Part shown: one piece after another, positions 34,474 through 43,625 of the stretch
Layout of the letters: the number at the start of each line of letters is the position of its first letter
How positions within the stretch are numbered: the first letter of the stretch is position 1
Translations under genes and position numbers: made by a program
The notes under the pieces: generated by a model
Database searches by the model: none
What the model was told of the DNA's origin: nothing
What the model saw: only the letters and a program-made list of their open reading frames with translations
Assembly (NCBI RefSeq): GCF_014698835.1
Contig: NZ_JACJTU010000053.1
Span: forward strand, 1-46,343
DNA length: 46,343 nucleotides
Direction: 5' to 3'
DNA from: Nostoc paludosum FACHB-159
GTDB lineage: Bacteria > Cyanobacteriota > Cyanobacteriia > Cyanobacteriales > Nostocaceae

Positions 34474-35211
34474 ATTCTTACCCTACTCTTCTGGCGGTTG
34501 CTAATTGAAAGTTTTTAGTTGCAAATTTAATTTTGTGAGTTTAGCGAATCCTAGCTGAAAATGCCAGTGTCAATATTAGGGGGCAGGGGGGCATGGGGGC
34601 AGGGGGGGCAGAGGGGCAGGGGGGCAGGGGGCAGGAAGTGAGGAGATGGGGAAGTGTTACAACTAGAAGTTTAAAGTTCAAAGGTTCAGCGACGAAGCTC
34701 AGATATTCAACGACGAAGCTCAGATATTCAACGACGAAGCTCAGATATTCAGCGACGAAGTTCAGATATTCAACGACGAAGCTCAGATATTCAACGACGA
34801 AGCTCAGATATTCAGCGACGAAGTTCAGATATTCAACGACGAAGTTCAAAGGTTCAGCGACGAAGTTCAGATATTCAACGACGAAGCTCAGATATTCAAC
34901 GACGAAGCTCAGATATTCAACGACGAAGCTCAGATATTCAGCGACGAAGCTCAGATATTCAGCGACGAAGTTCAGATATTCAGCGACGAAGCTCAGATAT
35001 TTAACGACTAACCTCATAGGTTACTTGTTGAACTTCTAAACTTTAAACTTTCAAATTTAACACTCCCCCCCTCTGCCCCTCTGCCCCCCTGCCCCCTGCC
35101 GCCTGCCCCCTGCCCCCTGCCCCCCTGCCTCTTTAACTTCTGCTTTCACCTGGCGCTGAATCGTCATACACTGATTTTGGAATAATCAAAAAGGTTGCCC
35201 TTAAAGGAACG
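34474..35211. other. Repeat-filled intergenic region between murT and rsbR
   Basis: A G-rich tract (34579-34638, GGGGGCAGG repeats), the 15-unit 21-bp array, and a C-rich tract (35060-35132, CCCCCTGCC repeats) follow one another. The two tracts are reverse complements and could pair around the array. Open frames through the array on both strands come from the 21-bp period and are not taken as genes. Confidence 0.75.
34694..35008. repeat. 21-bp tandem repeat array, locus 2 (15 units)
   Basis: Fifteen units begin at 34694 and every 21 bases. They read GAAGCTCAGATATTCAACGA then C, with GTTCAG and AGCGAC variants; one unit in the middle is diverged (TTCAAAGGTTCAGCGAC). This is the same repeat family and orientation as 21457-21771. 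Confidence 0.92.
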
Positions 35212-36060
35212 ATGAGCGAAAGTAAGATACCAGAGATCCTGGAAACTTTCGAGGCAGACATGCTTTCAGAGTGGACTCAAGAGCTAGCCGCTGTCAATAT
35301 TCGCAGAGGCTTGATTAAAGAAACTGAGTTAAAGGAGGAGTGCCGGGAATTTCTTACCTTGTTTCGGATCGCCGTTGGGCAAGGGAACTTAACTAATATT
35401 CAGGCAACTACATGGCAGGATATGAGGGAGATGCTGACTAGCATTTCCCGATCGCGATCGCAAAGAGGTTTTACACCCTCGGAAACAGCTACATTCATTT
35501 TTTCCTTCAAGCAACCCCTCTTCAATCGATTGCGTCAGCAATTGCAAAACCCCATTGAGTTGGGTGAAGAAATCTGGCTAGCCACAAACTTACTAGATCA
35601 ACTGGGATTGCTGATCGTAGAAGCGTATCAGAAGGCACGGGAAGAGGTGATTTGGCGGCAGCAGGAAGAGTTGCTAGAGCTGTCTATCCCAGTGGTTAAA
35701 CTCTGGGAGGGAATTTTGGCATTGCCCATCATCGGCACACTCGATAGTGCCCGCACTCAAATAGTAATGGAGTCATTATTGCAGAAGATTGTTGAAACAG
35801 GTTCAGAAGTTGCGATCATTGATATTACTGGGGTTCCCACCGTCGATACCCTCACTGCTCAACATCTGCTTAAGACCGTTACCGCTGCCCGTCTCATGGG
35901 AGCAGATTGTATAATCAGTGGCATTCGTCCGCAAATTGCCCAAACCATCGTCTATCTCGGCATTGATTTGACTAATGTCACAACAAAGGCGACGCTAGCC
36001 GATGCCTTTCTCATGGCGTTAAAACGGATGGGAGCGACCATTCGCTCTCAGCCCCAATAG
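35212..36060 (+). CDS. rsbR: RsbR-like stressosome protein (STAS domain)
   Basis: This 282-residue protein has an all-helical N-terminal sensor part (about 1-150) and a C-terminal STAS domain (about 158-275). RsbR and RsbS build the stressosome core that holds RsbT until stress. Thr176 (IIGTLDSAR) and the DITGVPTVDT segment (204-213) lie where RsbT phosphorylates the Bacillus protein. AAAGGA precedes the ATG at 35212. It heads a run of same-strand signalling genes. Confidence 0.87.
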   Translation: MSESKIPEILETFEADMLSEWTQELAAVNIRRGLIKETELKEECREFLTLFRIAVGQGNLTNIQATTWQDMREMLTSISRSRSQRGFTPSETATFIFSFKQPLFNRLRQQLQNPIELGEEIWLATNLLDQLGLLIVEAYQKAREEVIWRQQEELLELSIPVVKLWEGILALPIIGTLDSARTQIVMESLLQKIVETGSEVAIIDITGVPTVDTLTAQHLLKTVTAARLMGADCIISGIRPQIAQTIVYLGIDLTNVTTKATLADAFLMALKRMGATIRSQPQ

Positions 36061-36077
36061 GTGGACACGACAAATCA

Positions 36078-36491
36078 ATGGAACGCATTCCCATACTCAA
36101 AATGGGCGATCTCCTGCTTGTAACCATCCAGGTGGATATGCACGATCGCCTTGCTATGACGCTACAGGACGACCTGACCAACCGCATTACTCAAACTCGC
36201 GCTCGTGGTGTGCTGATCGATATTTCTGCATTAGAGATTGTTGATTCTTTTCTGGGGAGGATTTTAGCCAACATTGCCAAAATGTCACGGGTACTGGATG
36301 CCGAAACGGTTGTCGTGGGTATGCAGCCTGCGGTGGCAATCACCTTAGTGGAATTGGGGCTATCGCTGACGGGCATTCGCACTGCCTTAAACGTAGAAAA
36401 GGGTATGGCACTGTTGCGATCGTCACTCGATGAAACCACAAATCAAATGACTGCGACTAAATGGCGTGCAGATGACAATGCAGAAGACTGA
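36078..36491 (+). CDS. rsbS: RsbS-like STAS protein
   Basis: This 137-residue single STAS domain is the other part of the stressosome core. Ser57 in LIDISALEIVDSFLGR matches the RsbT phosphorylation site of Bacillus RsbS (Ser59), and the surrounding text is nearly the family consensus. It begins 17 bp after rsbR and its end overlaps the start of rsbT, as in the classical rsbR-S-T order. Confidence 0.9.
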   Translation: MERIPILKMGDLLLVTIQVDMHDRLAMTLQDDLTNRITQTRARGVLIDISALEIVDSFLGRILANIAKMSRVLDAETVVVGMQPAVAITLVELGLSLTGIRTALNVEKGMALLRSSLDETTNQMTATKWRADDNAED

Positions 36492-36876
36492 AACGCTCGA
36501 AATTCAATCTTCTAGTGATGTAGTCTTAGTTCGGCAGGCAGTACGCCAGCTAGCTATGGAAATTGGCTTTGGCTTAGTAGACCAAACTAAAATTGTCACC
36601 GCCGCCAGTGAATTGGCACGTAATACCCTAGACTATGGAGGAGGCGGCACAGCCAAACTAGAAACCCTTGAGGAAGGGAGACGGCGAGGAATTAAACTGA
36701 CCTTTGAAGATTGCGGGCCGGGAATTCCCGATATCGAGTTGGCACTCAAGGATGGATTTACCACGGGCAGCGGATTGGGTATGGGACTGAGCGGTGCCAA
36801 ACGACTTGCCAACGAGTTTGAGATTCAGTCTGCGGTGGGAGAAGGAACGCGGGTAACAATTATACGATGGAAATAA
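36472..36876 (+). CDS. rsbT: RsbT-like switch kinase
   Basis: This 134-residue GHKL ATPase phosphorylates RsbR/RsbS and then leaves to act on a target. The ATP-binding motifs are visible: ASELARNTLDYGGGG, FEDCGPGIPDIE, GSGLGMGLSGAKRL and GEGTRVTI. The start is uncertain between the ATGs at 36472 and 36478 and a GTG at 36466; all overlap rsbS. In Bacillus RsbT activates the phosphatase RsbU. Here the next gene encodes an ATPase-phosphatase fusion, a possible target. Confidence 0.88.
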   Translation: MTMQKTETLEIQSSSDVVLVRQAVRQLAMEIGFGLVDQTKIVTAASELARNTLDYGGGGTAKLETLEEGRRRGIKLTFEDCGPGIPDIELALKDGFTTGSGLGMGLSGAKRLANEFEIQSAVGEGTRVTIIRWK

Positions 36877-36877
36877 A

Positions 36878-37885
36878 ATGATCGAATCTGTCGCCGTCAC
36901 AATTACTGAATCCAGCCAAACCGGGGAAGCCCGACGCTTAGCGATGGCTTTGGTAACTAGGCTCGGCTTTCAGGAAACCCAACGGGGCAAGGTTGGTATT
37001 GTAGTGACAGAGATTGCTAACAATTTGGTGCAGCACGCTCGTGGTGGAGTAGTGCTGCTGCGATCGCTCAAGCAGAATTTAGCCGTCGGCATTGAGGTTT
37101 TATCGCTGGATAAAGGGCCGGGGATGGTCGATGTAGATGAGTGTTTGCAAGATGGCTTTTCCACAGCCGGAACATCAGGCAACGGATTGGGCGCAATTCT
37201 TCGCCTCTCTAATTTATTGGAAATTTACTCGATTCCCAAGCAAGGGACAGCACTCCTGGCCCACGTTTGGTCAGACTCGGCATCCCATCCGCCAGAAAAG
37301 ACCTTAGAAATTGGGGCGATCTGTTTGCCCAAACCAGGAGAGGACATTTCCGGAGATGCTTGGGCATGTGAAGTCGATGCTAGCCGCAGTTTATTGCTAG
37401 TAGTTGATGGCTTGGGGCATGGAACTGCGGCTGCCACTGCTGCTTCCCAAGCCCTCAGAATATTTCAAGACCATCATCATCTTTTTCCTGGGGCGATCGT
37501 TGAAGCTGCCCACGCCGCCTTGCGAAGTACGCGAGGAGCAGTGCTGGCCATTGCCGAAATCGACTTTGAACAACAGTCTGTCCGCTTTGCTGGAATTGGC
37601 AATATTTCTGCCAGCATTTTCTCGTTTACCAAACACCACAATCTGGTATCTCATAACGGTACGGTGGGGCATGAAATCCACAAAATTCAAGAGTTTAGCT
37701 ATCCCTGGTATGGTAACGGACTTTTAATTATGCATTCTGACGGATTAGACGCTAAGTGGCGGCTCGATCGCTATCCCGGTTTGAGTCAAAAACATCCCAG
37801 CCTGATTGCAGGTATGCTATACCGGGACTTTAACCGAGAACGAGACGATGTAACGGTGTTAGTGGCTAAAGGAATGAGCAGATAA
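36878..37885 (+). CDS. Fusion of RsbT-like ATPase and SpoIIE/RsbX-type PP2C phosphatase
   Basis: This 335-residue protein joins an N-terminal GHKL ATPase (about 1-135; VTEIANNLVQHARGG, LDKGPGMVDVDE, GTSGNGLGA) to a C-terminal PP2C-type phosphatase (about 140-335). Phosphatase metal motifs are GEDISGDAWA, VVDGLGHGTAAATAA, MHSDGLDAKW and RERDDVTVLVAKG. RsbX resets the stressosome by dephosphorylating RsbR/S, so the fusion may phosphorylate and dephosphorylate the same module. It starts one base after the rsbT stop. Confidence 0.87.
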   Translation: MIESVAVTITESSQTGEARRLAMALVTRLGFQETQRGKVGIVVTEIANNLVQHARGGVVLLRSLKQNLAVGIEVLSLDKGPGMVDVDECLQDGFSTAGTSGNGLGAILRLSNLLEIYSIPKQGTALLAHVWSDSASHPPEKTLEIGAICLPKPGEDISGDAWACEVDASRSLLLVVDGLGHGTAAATAASQALRIFQDHHHLFPGAIVEAAHAALRSTRGAVLAIAEIDFEQQSVRFAGIGNISASIFSFTKHHNLVSHNGTVGHEIHKIQEFSYPWYGNGLLIMHSDGLDAKWRLDRYPGLSQKHPSLIAGMLYRDFNRERDDVTVLVAKGMSR

Positions 37886-38070
37886 GTAGGAGGCAGGGGG
37901 CAGGGGCAGGAGGCAGGGGGCAGGGGGCAGGAGGGAAAAGGCTGTTTTGATAGGGGTTTTTAAACTTTTGTACTTTATATTTAATTATGTCTGCCTACTT
38001 ACTAATTCGTAATTGAAGGAACAAGCGGCAAAGGAAGTGCAAGTTTGAATTGGAGCGAACTGACTTGACA
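37886..38070. repeat. G-rich repeat tract inside the stressosome gene run
   Basis: AGGCAGGGGGC-type repeats (about 37890-37930) are followed by TTTAATTATGTCTGCCTACTTA (about 37979), nearly the same as at about 29119. The tract splits the upstream RsbR-S-T-X set from the hybrid kinases and may have been inserted into an operon. The G-runs could form a quadruplex on the plus strand. Confidence 0.65.
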
Positions 38071-40212
38071 ATGCTTTTCAGACTCGAAATTCACTACGAA
38101 CAGGATGTTGTGCAAGCTCGGCAACGAACTAGGGAAATCGCCGAGCAGCTGGGCTTTGATGCTCAAGATCAGGCACGATTGGCAACAGCAGTTTCCGAAA
38201 TCGCCCGCAACGCCTTTCAGTATGCTAAAGGCGGAATGGTGGAATTTTGTGTCGAAGGAGAGCCGCAAGCTTTTCTGATTCGAGTTGAGGATCGAGGTGA
38301 GGGCATTCCTCATCTGGCAGACGTTTTGGCAGGACGCTACAACTCTGGCACAGGAATGGAACTGGGCATCGTCGGCACCCGCAGACTAATGGATTTTTTT
38401 GAGATTGAATCGCTACCGGGACAAGGAACAACGGTGGTGATGAGTAAAAGGTTATCGAAGCGATCGCCTAGTTTCAGCGATTCGCAATTGCAGGAGATTC
38501 GAGAAACCGTTATTGGGCGATCGCCTCAAAATCCCTATGAAGAAATCCAGCGGCAAAACCAGGAATTACTCCGAGCAATGGCAGAACTGCGGAAGCGCGA
38601 GGAAGAACTGATCTATCTCAATCGAGAACTAGAAGATACCAATCGCGGTGTAGTTGCCCTCTACGCAGAACTGGATGAAAAGGCAGACTCGCTGCAAAAG
38701 GCAAACGAGCTAAAAACCCGCTTTCTCTCGAACATGAGCCATGAGTTTCGCACGCCGCTCAACTCCATTTTGTCGCTTTCTCGGATGCTGCTGGCGCGGA
38801 TGGATGGCGATTTGACCGCCGAGCAAGAAAAGCAAGTAACATTTATCCAAAAGGCAGCCAGCGGATTATCAGAATTGGTCAACGACTTGCTGGATTTGGC
38901 CAAGGTGGAAGCTGGAAAAATTGAAGTACGCCCCAGTTCCTTTGAAGTCAGCGACTTGTTTGCCACATTGCGGGGAATGCTGCGCCCATTATTGGTTCAA
39001 GGCTCCTCTGTGGCACTGATTGTCGAGGAACCCAATGTTATACCTCCGCTTTATACCGATGAGGGCAAAGTCGCCCAAATTCTGAGAAACTTTGTCTCCA
39101 ATGCCCTCAAATTTACTGAGGAGGGAGAAGTGCGCGTCAGTGCTATGCAAACAGGTCATACCGTGACCTTCTCCGTATCCGATACGGGTATCGGTATTGC
39201 TCCAAGCGATCGAGAGCGGATTTTTGAGGATTTTGTGCAAATTGAGTCCTCTCTGCAAAAGCAGGTGAAGGGAACTGGCTTAGGGTTGCCGTTATCGCGC
39301 AAGCTAGCGGAGCTACTCGGTGGCAACATTTCGGTTAAAAGCGAGCTGGGTCAAGGCTCCACCTTTACAGCATCGATTCCCATCGTCTACCCACATGCAA
39401 CTGAATTTCCCACCCTACAGCAACCCGCACCACTTGAGCCAAATCGCCTGCCCATTCTCGCGGTTGAAGATCATCCCGAAACGCTATTTATTTACGAAAA
39501 GCACCTTCAGGAGTCAACCTATCAATTGATTCCAACCCGCACCTTAGCTCAGGCAAGGCTTGTGTTAGAACAAGTTCGACCGATGGCAATTATGTTAGAT
39601 ATTATGCTAGAAGGGCAAAACGGCTGGACGTTCTTGCGAGAACTCAAAGGAGACGAAACGACTCGTAGCATCCCTGTACTCGTTATTACCATCATTGATA
39701 ACGAGAAACAAGCACTGGCGCTAGGAGCGGACGGCTTTCTAATTAAGCCCGCAGACAGATTGCCGCTGTTGAATAAACTCAATACGCTGATTAATAAGAA
39801 TAGTCTTCAAAAAATTTTATTAATTGACGATGACCCCGCCTATCGGTATCTTGTAAAACAGCTGTTGGTAAATACACCATTGAGTATTTTAGAAGCCGCG
39901 AATGGAGAAGAAGGATTAAATTTGGCACAAAGCGAGCATCCAAGTGCCATCGTGCTGGACTTGGAGATGCCAGAGATCGGGGGGCTTGATGTACTTGAGC
40001 AGCTTAAAAACAATTCCGTCACTCAGTCGATTCCTGTAATCATCCACTCGTCTGCTCAACTGGATGTAGAAGTGCACAGACGGTTAGAAAAACAAAGTAT
40101 TGCCATTCTTTCCAAAGAAACAGGCTCTCAAACGGCAGCGATCGCCCAACTTCAAGATGCGCTCGTGAAAGCCGGAATTGTTCTGGATGTTTGGAGAGAA
40201 AACAATGTCTGA
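38071..40212 (+). CDS. Hybrid histidine kinase with RsbT-like N-terminal ATPase and two receiver domains
   Basis: This protein of about 714 residues starts with an RsbT-like GHKL domain (about 1-130; VSEIARNAFQYAKGG, VEDRGEGIPH, GTGMELGIVGTRRL). A coiled coil and a HisKA domain follow with His224 (SNMSHEFRTPLNSIL), then a kinase ATPase domain (NFVSNALKFT, VSDTGIGIA, GTGLGLPLS) and two receivers (about 475-590, IMLDIMLEG; and 600-700, IVLDLEMPE). The N-terminal domain makes it a candidate partner or substitute for RsbT. I chose the ATG at 38071; a TTG at 38050 adds seven residues. Its end overlaps the next kinase by 8 bp. Confidence 0.87.
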   Translation: MLFRLEIHYEQDVVQARQRTREIAEQLGFDAQDQARLATAVSEIARNAFQYAKGGMVEFCVEGEPQAFLIRVEDRGEGIPHLADVLAGRYNSGTGMELGIVGTRRLMDFFEIESLPGQGTTVVMSKRLSKRSPSFSDSQLQEIRETVIGRSPQNPYEEIQRQNQELLRAMAELRKREEELIYLNRELEDTNRGVVALYAELDEKADSLQKANELKTRFLSNMSHEFRTPLNSILSLSRMLLARMDGDLTAEQEKQVTFIQKAASGLSELVNDLLDLAKVEAGKIEVRPSSFEVSDLFATLRGMLRPLLVQGSSVALIVEEPNVIPPLYTDEGKVAQILRNFVSNALKFTEEGEVRVSAMQTGHTVTFSVSDTGIGIAPSDRERIFEDFVQIESSLQKQVKGTGLGLPLSRKLAELLGGNISVKSELGQGSTFTASIPIVYPHATEFPTLQQPAPLEPNRLPILAVEDHPETLFIYEKHLQESTYQLIPTRTLAQARLVLEQVRPMAIMLDIMLEGQNGWTFLRELKGDETTRSIPVLVITIIDNEKQALALGADGFLIKPADRLPLLNKLNTLINKNSLQKILLIDDDPAYRYLVKQLLVNTPLSILEAANGEEGLNLAQSEHPSAIVLDLEMPEIGGLDVLEQLKNNSVTQSIPVIIHSSAQLDVEVHRRLEKQSIAILSKETGSQTAAIAQLQDALVKAGIVLDVWRENNV

Positions 40213-42193
40213 TCTACACGTAACGATCCTGCATGTTGACGATAACGCAGCCAATCGTTACGTTGTCACCCGGATTTTGAAAAATGCAGGGTTTACCGTG
40301 TTGGAAGCAGCAACTGGAGCAGCTGGATTAAAGGCAGTTGTTGAATATCAGCCTGCTTTGGTAATTTTGGATGTCAAATTACCTGATTTGAGCGGCTTTG
40401 AAGTCTGTCGCCAAATCAAGGCAAACCCCGAAACGACTTTTATTCCGGTGCTACACCTGAGTGCAAGTTTTATCCAAAGCCAGGACAAAGTAGAAGGCTT
40501 AGACAGCGGTGCCGATGCCTATTTAGCACAACCAGTCGAACCCATTGAATTGGTTGCTACAGTGCGATCGCTACTGCGAATTCGACGGGCAGAAGAATCT
40601 GCTTTTTCCTCAGCGCGGGAGTGGCAAAGCACCTTTGACTCCATCAACGACGGCGTATGTCTGGTAGATCGAGAAGGTATAATTCTGCGCTGTAATCGCG
40701 CGATGATAGAGATGGTTGACAAGCATCAGAGCGAAATTTTGGGTCGTCTCTACCATGAGTTGATTAACTCCCAATGGGGAATCGGTGACGGCATTTGCTT
40801 TCGCCGTGCTAAAGAAACTCACCAACGGCAAGTTCTAGAATTTCAGTCTCAAGGACGGTGGTTTGCTAAAACCATCGACCCGGCATTTAATCAACAGGGA
40901 ACTCTCACAGGTGCCGTTTTCATCCTGTCAGATATTACCGAGCGCAAACAAGCAGAAGCTTTACTGCAAGAACAGAACGATCGCCTCAATGAACTGATGG
41001 TCTCTTTGCAGCAACAGACTGAACAAGCACAGCAAGCCAACCGAATTAAAGATGAGTTTCTCGCAGTCTTGTCTCATGAATTGCGATCGCCCCTGAATCC
41101 GATTCTGGGTTGGGCAAAAATTCTGCAAACAACCCACCCAGACACAGCCAAAAGTCAGTACGCACTAGAAACCATCGAACGCAATGCCAAATTGCAAGCA
41201 CAACTAATTGAAGATCTGCTGGATGTGTCGCGCATTCTCCAAGGCAAGTTAAGTTTGAAGACAATTCCAGTCAGTCTAACTTTTACCATCAAAGCTGCCC
41301 TGGAAACCGTCCGCCTCGCAGCTGAAGCTAAATCCATTCAGATTGAAACAGTATTTGAACCGAACATTGGTCAAGTACTCGGTGATTCTGCTCGTTTGCA
41401 ACAGGTTATTTGGAATTTACTTGCTAACGCGATTAAATTTACCCCACAAGGTGGTCGAGTCAAGGTGCAGTTAGAAAGCATCGAGGATGAAAGAGAAGGG
41501 AACCTTTCAAAATACGCTCAGCTCACTGTTAGCGACACTGGTAAAGGTATTAATAGTAACTTTCTGCCCTACGTCTTTGATTACTTCCGCCAAGCTGATG
41601 GGACAACCACCCGAAAATTTGGCGGCTTGGGTTTGGGGTTAGCGATCGTGCGTCATTTGGTTGAACTGCACGGCGGAACCGTTGAAGCAGCCAGTCTAGG
41701 AGAAGGACAAGGAGCAACGTTTACAGTCAAGCTTCCACTGATCGCTGCGGCAAAACTGAATCAAGATGATACTGCCTCTGATAATTCCTCAGACTTGAAT
41801 TTCAATGGATTGCAAGCATTACTTGTAGATGATGACAGAGATTCACGGGAGTTCATCGCCTTCGTTTTAGAACAATACGGGGTGCAAGTGACTCAAGCGG
41901 ACTCTGCTAGTGAAGCTTTGAGCAGTTTGGGGCAAGGAAAATTTGATTTGCTAATCAGCGATATTGGTATGCCTGATATCGATGGCTACACACTAATCCG
42001 CCAAATTAGAAAGCTCTCACCCAATCGCGGCGGAGAAATTCCGGCCATCGCCCTCACTGCTTATGCTGGAGACAGCGATCGGCAACAAGCACTAGCAGCC
42101 GGATTTCACCACCATATTTCCAAGCCAATTGAACCAGAAGTATTAATACAGGCTCTTTTGAGCATATTAGGCATTGAGCCAAAATATGTGTAG
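40205..42193 (+). CDS. Hybrid histidine kinase: receiver - PAS - HisKA - HATPase - receiver
   Basis: This 662-residue kinase has an N-terminal receiver (Asp56 in LVILDVKLPD), a PAS domain (about 140-250), a HisKA domain (VLSHELRSPLNPILGWAK), an ATPase (NLLANAIKFT, VSDTGKGI, GGLGLGLAIV) and a C-terminal receiver (LLISDIGMPDIDG, HISKPIEP). In the first receiver the conserved lysine is Gln (YLAQPVEP), a known variant in such proteins. The ATG at 40205 lies inside the previous gene and has GGAGAG just upstream, so translation is coupled. It is the probable last step of the stressosome-linked phosphorelay. Confidence 0.88.
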   Translation: MSDLHVTILHVDDNAANRYVVTRILKNAGFTVLEAATGAAGLKAVVEYQPALVILDVKLPDLSGFEVCRQIKANPETTFIPVLHLSASFIQSQDKVEGLDSGADAYLAQPVEPIELVATVRSLLRIRRAEESAFSSAREWQSTFDSINDGVCLVDREGIILRCNRAMIEMVDKHQSEILGRLYHELINSQWGIGDGICFRRAKETHQRQVLEFQSQGRWFAKTIDPAFNQQGTLTGAVFILSDITERKQAEALLQEQNDRLNELMVSLQQQTEQAQQANRIKDEFLAVLSHELRSPLNPILGWAKILQTTHPDTAKSQYALETIERNAKLQAQLIEDLLDVSRILQGKLSLKTIPVSLTFTIKAALETVRLAAEAKSIQIETVFEPNIGQVLGDSARLQQVIWNLLANAIKFTPQGGRVKVQLESIEDEREGNLSKYAQLTVSDTGKGINSNFLPYVFDYFRQADGTTTRKFGGLGLGLAIVRHLVELHGGTVEAASLGEGQGATFTVKLPLIAAAKLNQDDTASDNSSDLNFNGLQALLVDDDRDSREFIAFVLEQYGVQVTQADSASEALSSLGQGKFDLLISDIGMPDIDGYTLIRQIRKLSPNRGGEIPAIALTAYAGDSDRQQALAAGFHHHISKPIEPEVLIQALLSILGIEPKYV

Positions 42194-42229
42194 TTTACTG
42201 CAAGATCTTCGGATTCTGCGGTGTTTGGA

Positions 42230-42640
42230 ATAGTGCCTTGCCTTCGATTCATCAAGAGAATGGGTCTGAAATCCCGCCGTTCTACGGCGGCTTTACATGG
42301 TACATTTGGATGAGTATTTAACCCATCCAAATGCAAACGATATCTGTTAAATGCAAGCTTCAAGTCCCCATAGAGTTGCGCTCTGAAATAGACCGCACGT
42401 TGCTCTTATTTGCTGAAGCTTGCAATCAGATATATGAGATTGCAAAACGCGAAAATTGCTGGAACACAACCAAACTTCACCACAAGGTTTATAAGCCTGT
42501 AAAGGAAGCTACGGGTTTGAAGGCAAACCATGTCTGCCAAGCAATTCGCCGTGTGATTGGTAACGCTAAGGCGGTTAGTTCGGTGATGATTTAAATCTGA
42601 GGTTAAAGCCCTGTACCTTCAGGTTGGGGTAAGCTTACCA
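42230..42640 (+). mobile_element. Decayed IS200/IS605-family element (tnpB remnant)
   Basis: Hairpins CCGCCG/CGGCGG (42274-42290) and CATTTGGATG/CATCCAAATG (42303-42312 and 42324-42333) lie ahead of a truncated tnpB. Behind it are AAAGCCCTGTACCTTCAGG and the palindrome GGTAAGCTTACC (42628-42639), which look like the other end. The ends seem to remain while most of the gene is gone. Exact borders are uncertain. The rest of 42194-42747 holds no gene I can support. Confidence 0.65.
42331..42594 (+). pseudogene. tnpB: Truncated TnpB (IS605 OrfB), N-terminal domain only
   Basis: The 87 residues match the TnpB N-terminal domain (ISVKCKLQVPIELRSEIDRT, FAEACNQIYEIAKRENC, KLHHKVYKPVKEATGLKANH, CQAIRRVIGNAKA). 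A full TnpB has about 400 residues with a RuvC-like nuclease and a zinc finger; none of that follows. The protein cannot be an active guide nuclease. Its ATG lies within the second hairpin of the element. Confidence 0.8.
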
Positions 42641-42747
42641 ATACAAGTTATCTTAAAAAATAGTGCGCGGGCGTAATTATATATCCAGCCCAGTTTGCCG
42701 ATTTCAGCACAACTCACGACAAGTAGTAGCTTGCAAGGTTTATTTTG

Positions 42748-43335
42748 ATGAATAGCATAAAGTTTCTTTTTTTACATAAAAGATTTACTGGCTGGCCAAA
42801 ATTCCTGTCCAAATGCATATTCTTGGTTGTTTGTCTGTTCATTATAAGTATGCAACCTGCATATGCTGGTCTCAATGATGATAGATATGATGGCAATATG
42901 TTTGTGGTTTACGCTGGTAATGGTTCATTAGTCCCTTCTAGACTGACACTGGCACAGTCTCTAGCAGAACATAAACCCGTATTTTTGGCGTTTTATCTCG
43001 ATGACAGCAGCGATTCCAAAAGATATGCCATTTCCATTTCACGAGTACAGGAATTATATGGTCGGGTAGTAGAGATTATCCCTATTAGTGTAGATAGCAT
43101 CCCACCCAAACAAACCTACGATCCCACAGAACCAGGATATTACTATTCTGGGAGCGTTCCTCAGGTTTTAGTGTTTAATCAATCAGGTCAAGTAGTCCTG
43201 AATAAAACGGGTCAAGTACCTTTTGAAGACATAGACGATGAATTTCGTAAAATATTCGATTTATCACCACGCACCGAAACAGCACAGCTAAAGCGACGGG
43301 CTTTCAATGAGTTCAGTAGTGAGTTAGCTAAGTAA
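42748..43335 (+). CDS. Exported thioredoxin-fold protein, possibly a thylakoid photosystem I accumulation factor
   Basis: This 195-residue protein has a basic N-terminus and a hydrophobic stretch (KCIFLVVCLFIISM), then QPAYAG, a signal peptidase site after AYA. The mature part has a thioredoxin-like fold (KPVFLAFYLDDSSDSKRYA, VPQVLVFNQSGQVVLNKTGQ) but no CxxC motif, so it is unlikely to be a redox enzyme. I recall a cyanobacterial thylakoid-lumen family of this kind annotated as a photosystem I accumulation factor; this assignment is tentative. The ATG at 42748 is chosen over a TTG one codon earlier. Confidence 0.72.
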   Translation: MNSIKFLFLHKRFTGWPKFLSKCIFLVVCLFIISMQPAYAGLNDDRYDGNMFVVYAGNGSLVPSRLTLAQSLAEHKPVFLAFYLDDSSDSKRYAISISRVQELYGRVVEIIPISVDSIPPKQTYDPTEPGYYYSGSVPQVLVFNQSGQVVLNKTGQVPFEDIDDEFRKIFDLSPRTETAQLKRRAFNEFSSELAK

Positions 43336-43625
43336 CTTATCGGGTAGGCCAATTGGTCTGCCCTAAATTTTAGTGCTGTCTGTTACTGCATTGTTTTCCA
43401 TGCCAAAGCATAATCAATATAAGACAGCAGGCAAGAGGCATAAGGCAGAAGGTTCTAAACTAAATTCTTTACCTATTCTCTTTTTATCCCTTATTTGTCT
43501 GCACAGCTCATGACGGCTACTTATTGAAATATTCTGTATAACACGTTAAAAAGTTAATTCATAGTCTATAGTTCATAACTAATGACAAATGCCCAATAAC
43601 CAATGACTAACCAAAGTGTATTCTG

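Noticed and set aside
34541..35039. Two overlapping repeat proteins on opposite strands
   Set aside because: Both arise from the 21-bp repeat period; flanks are low-complexity G- or C-rich text.
42331..42594. Active TnpB nuclease
   Set aside because: Only the N-terminal domain is present; the RuvC and zinc-finger parts are missing.
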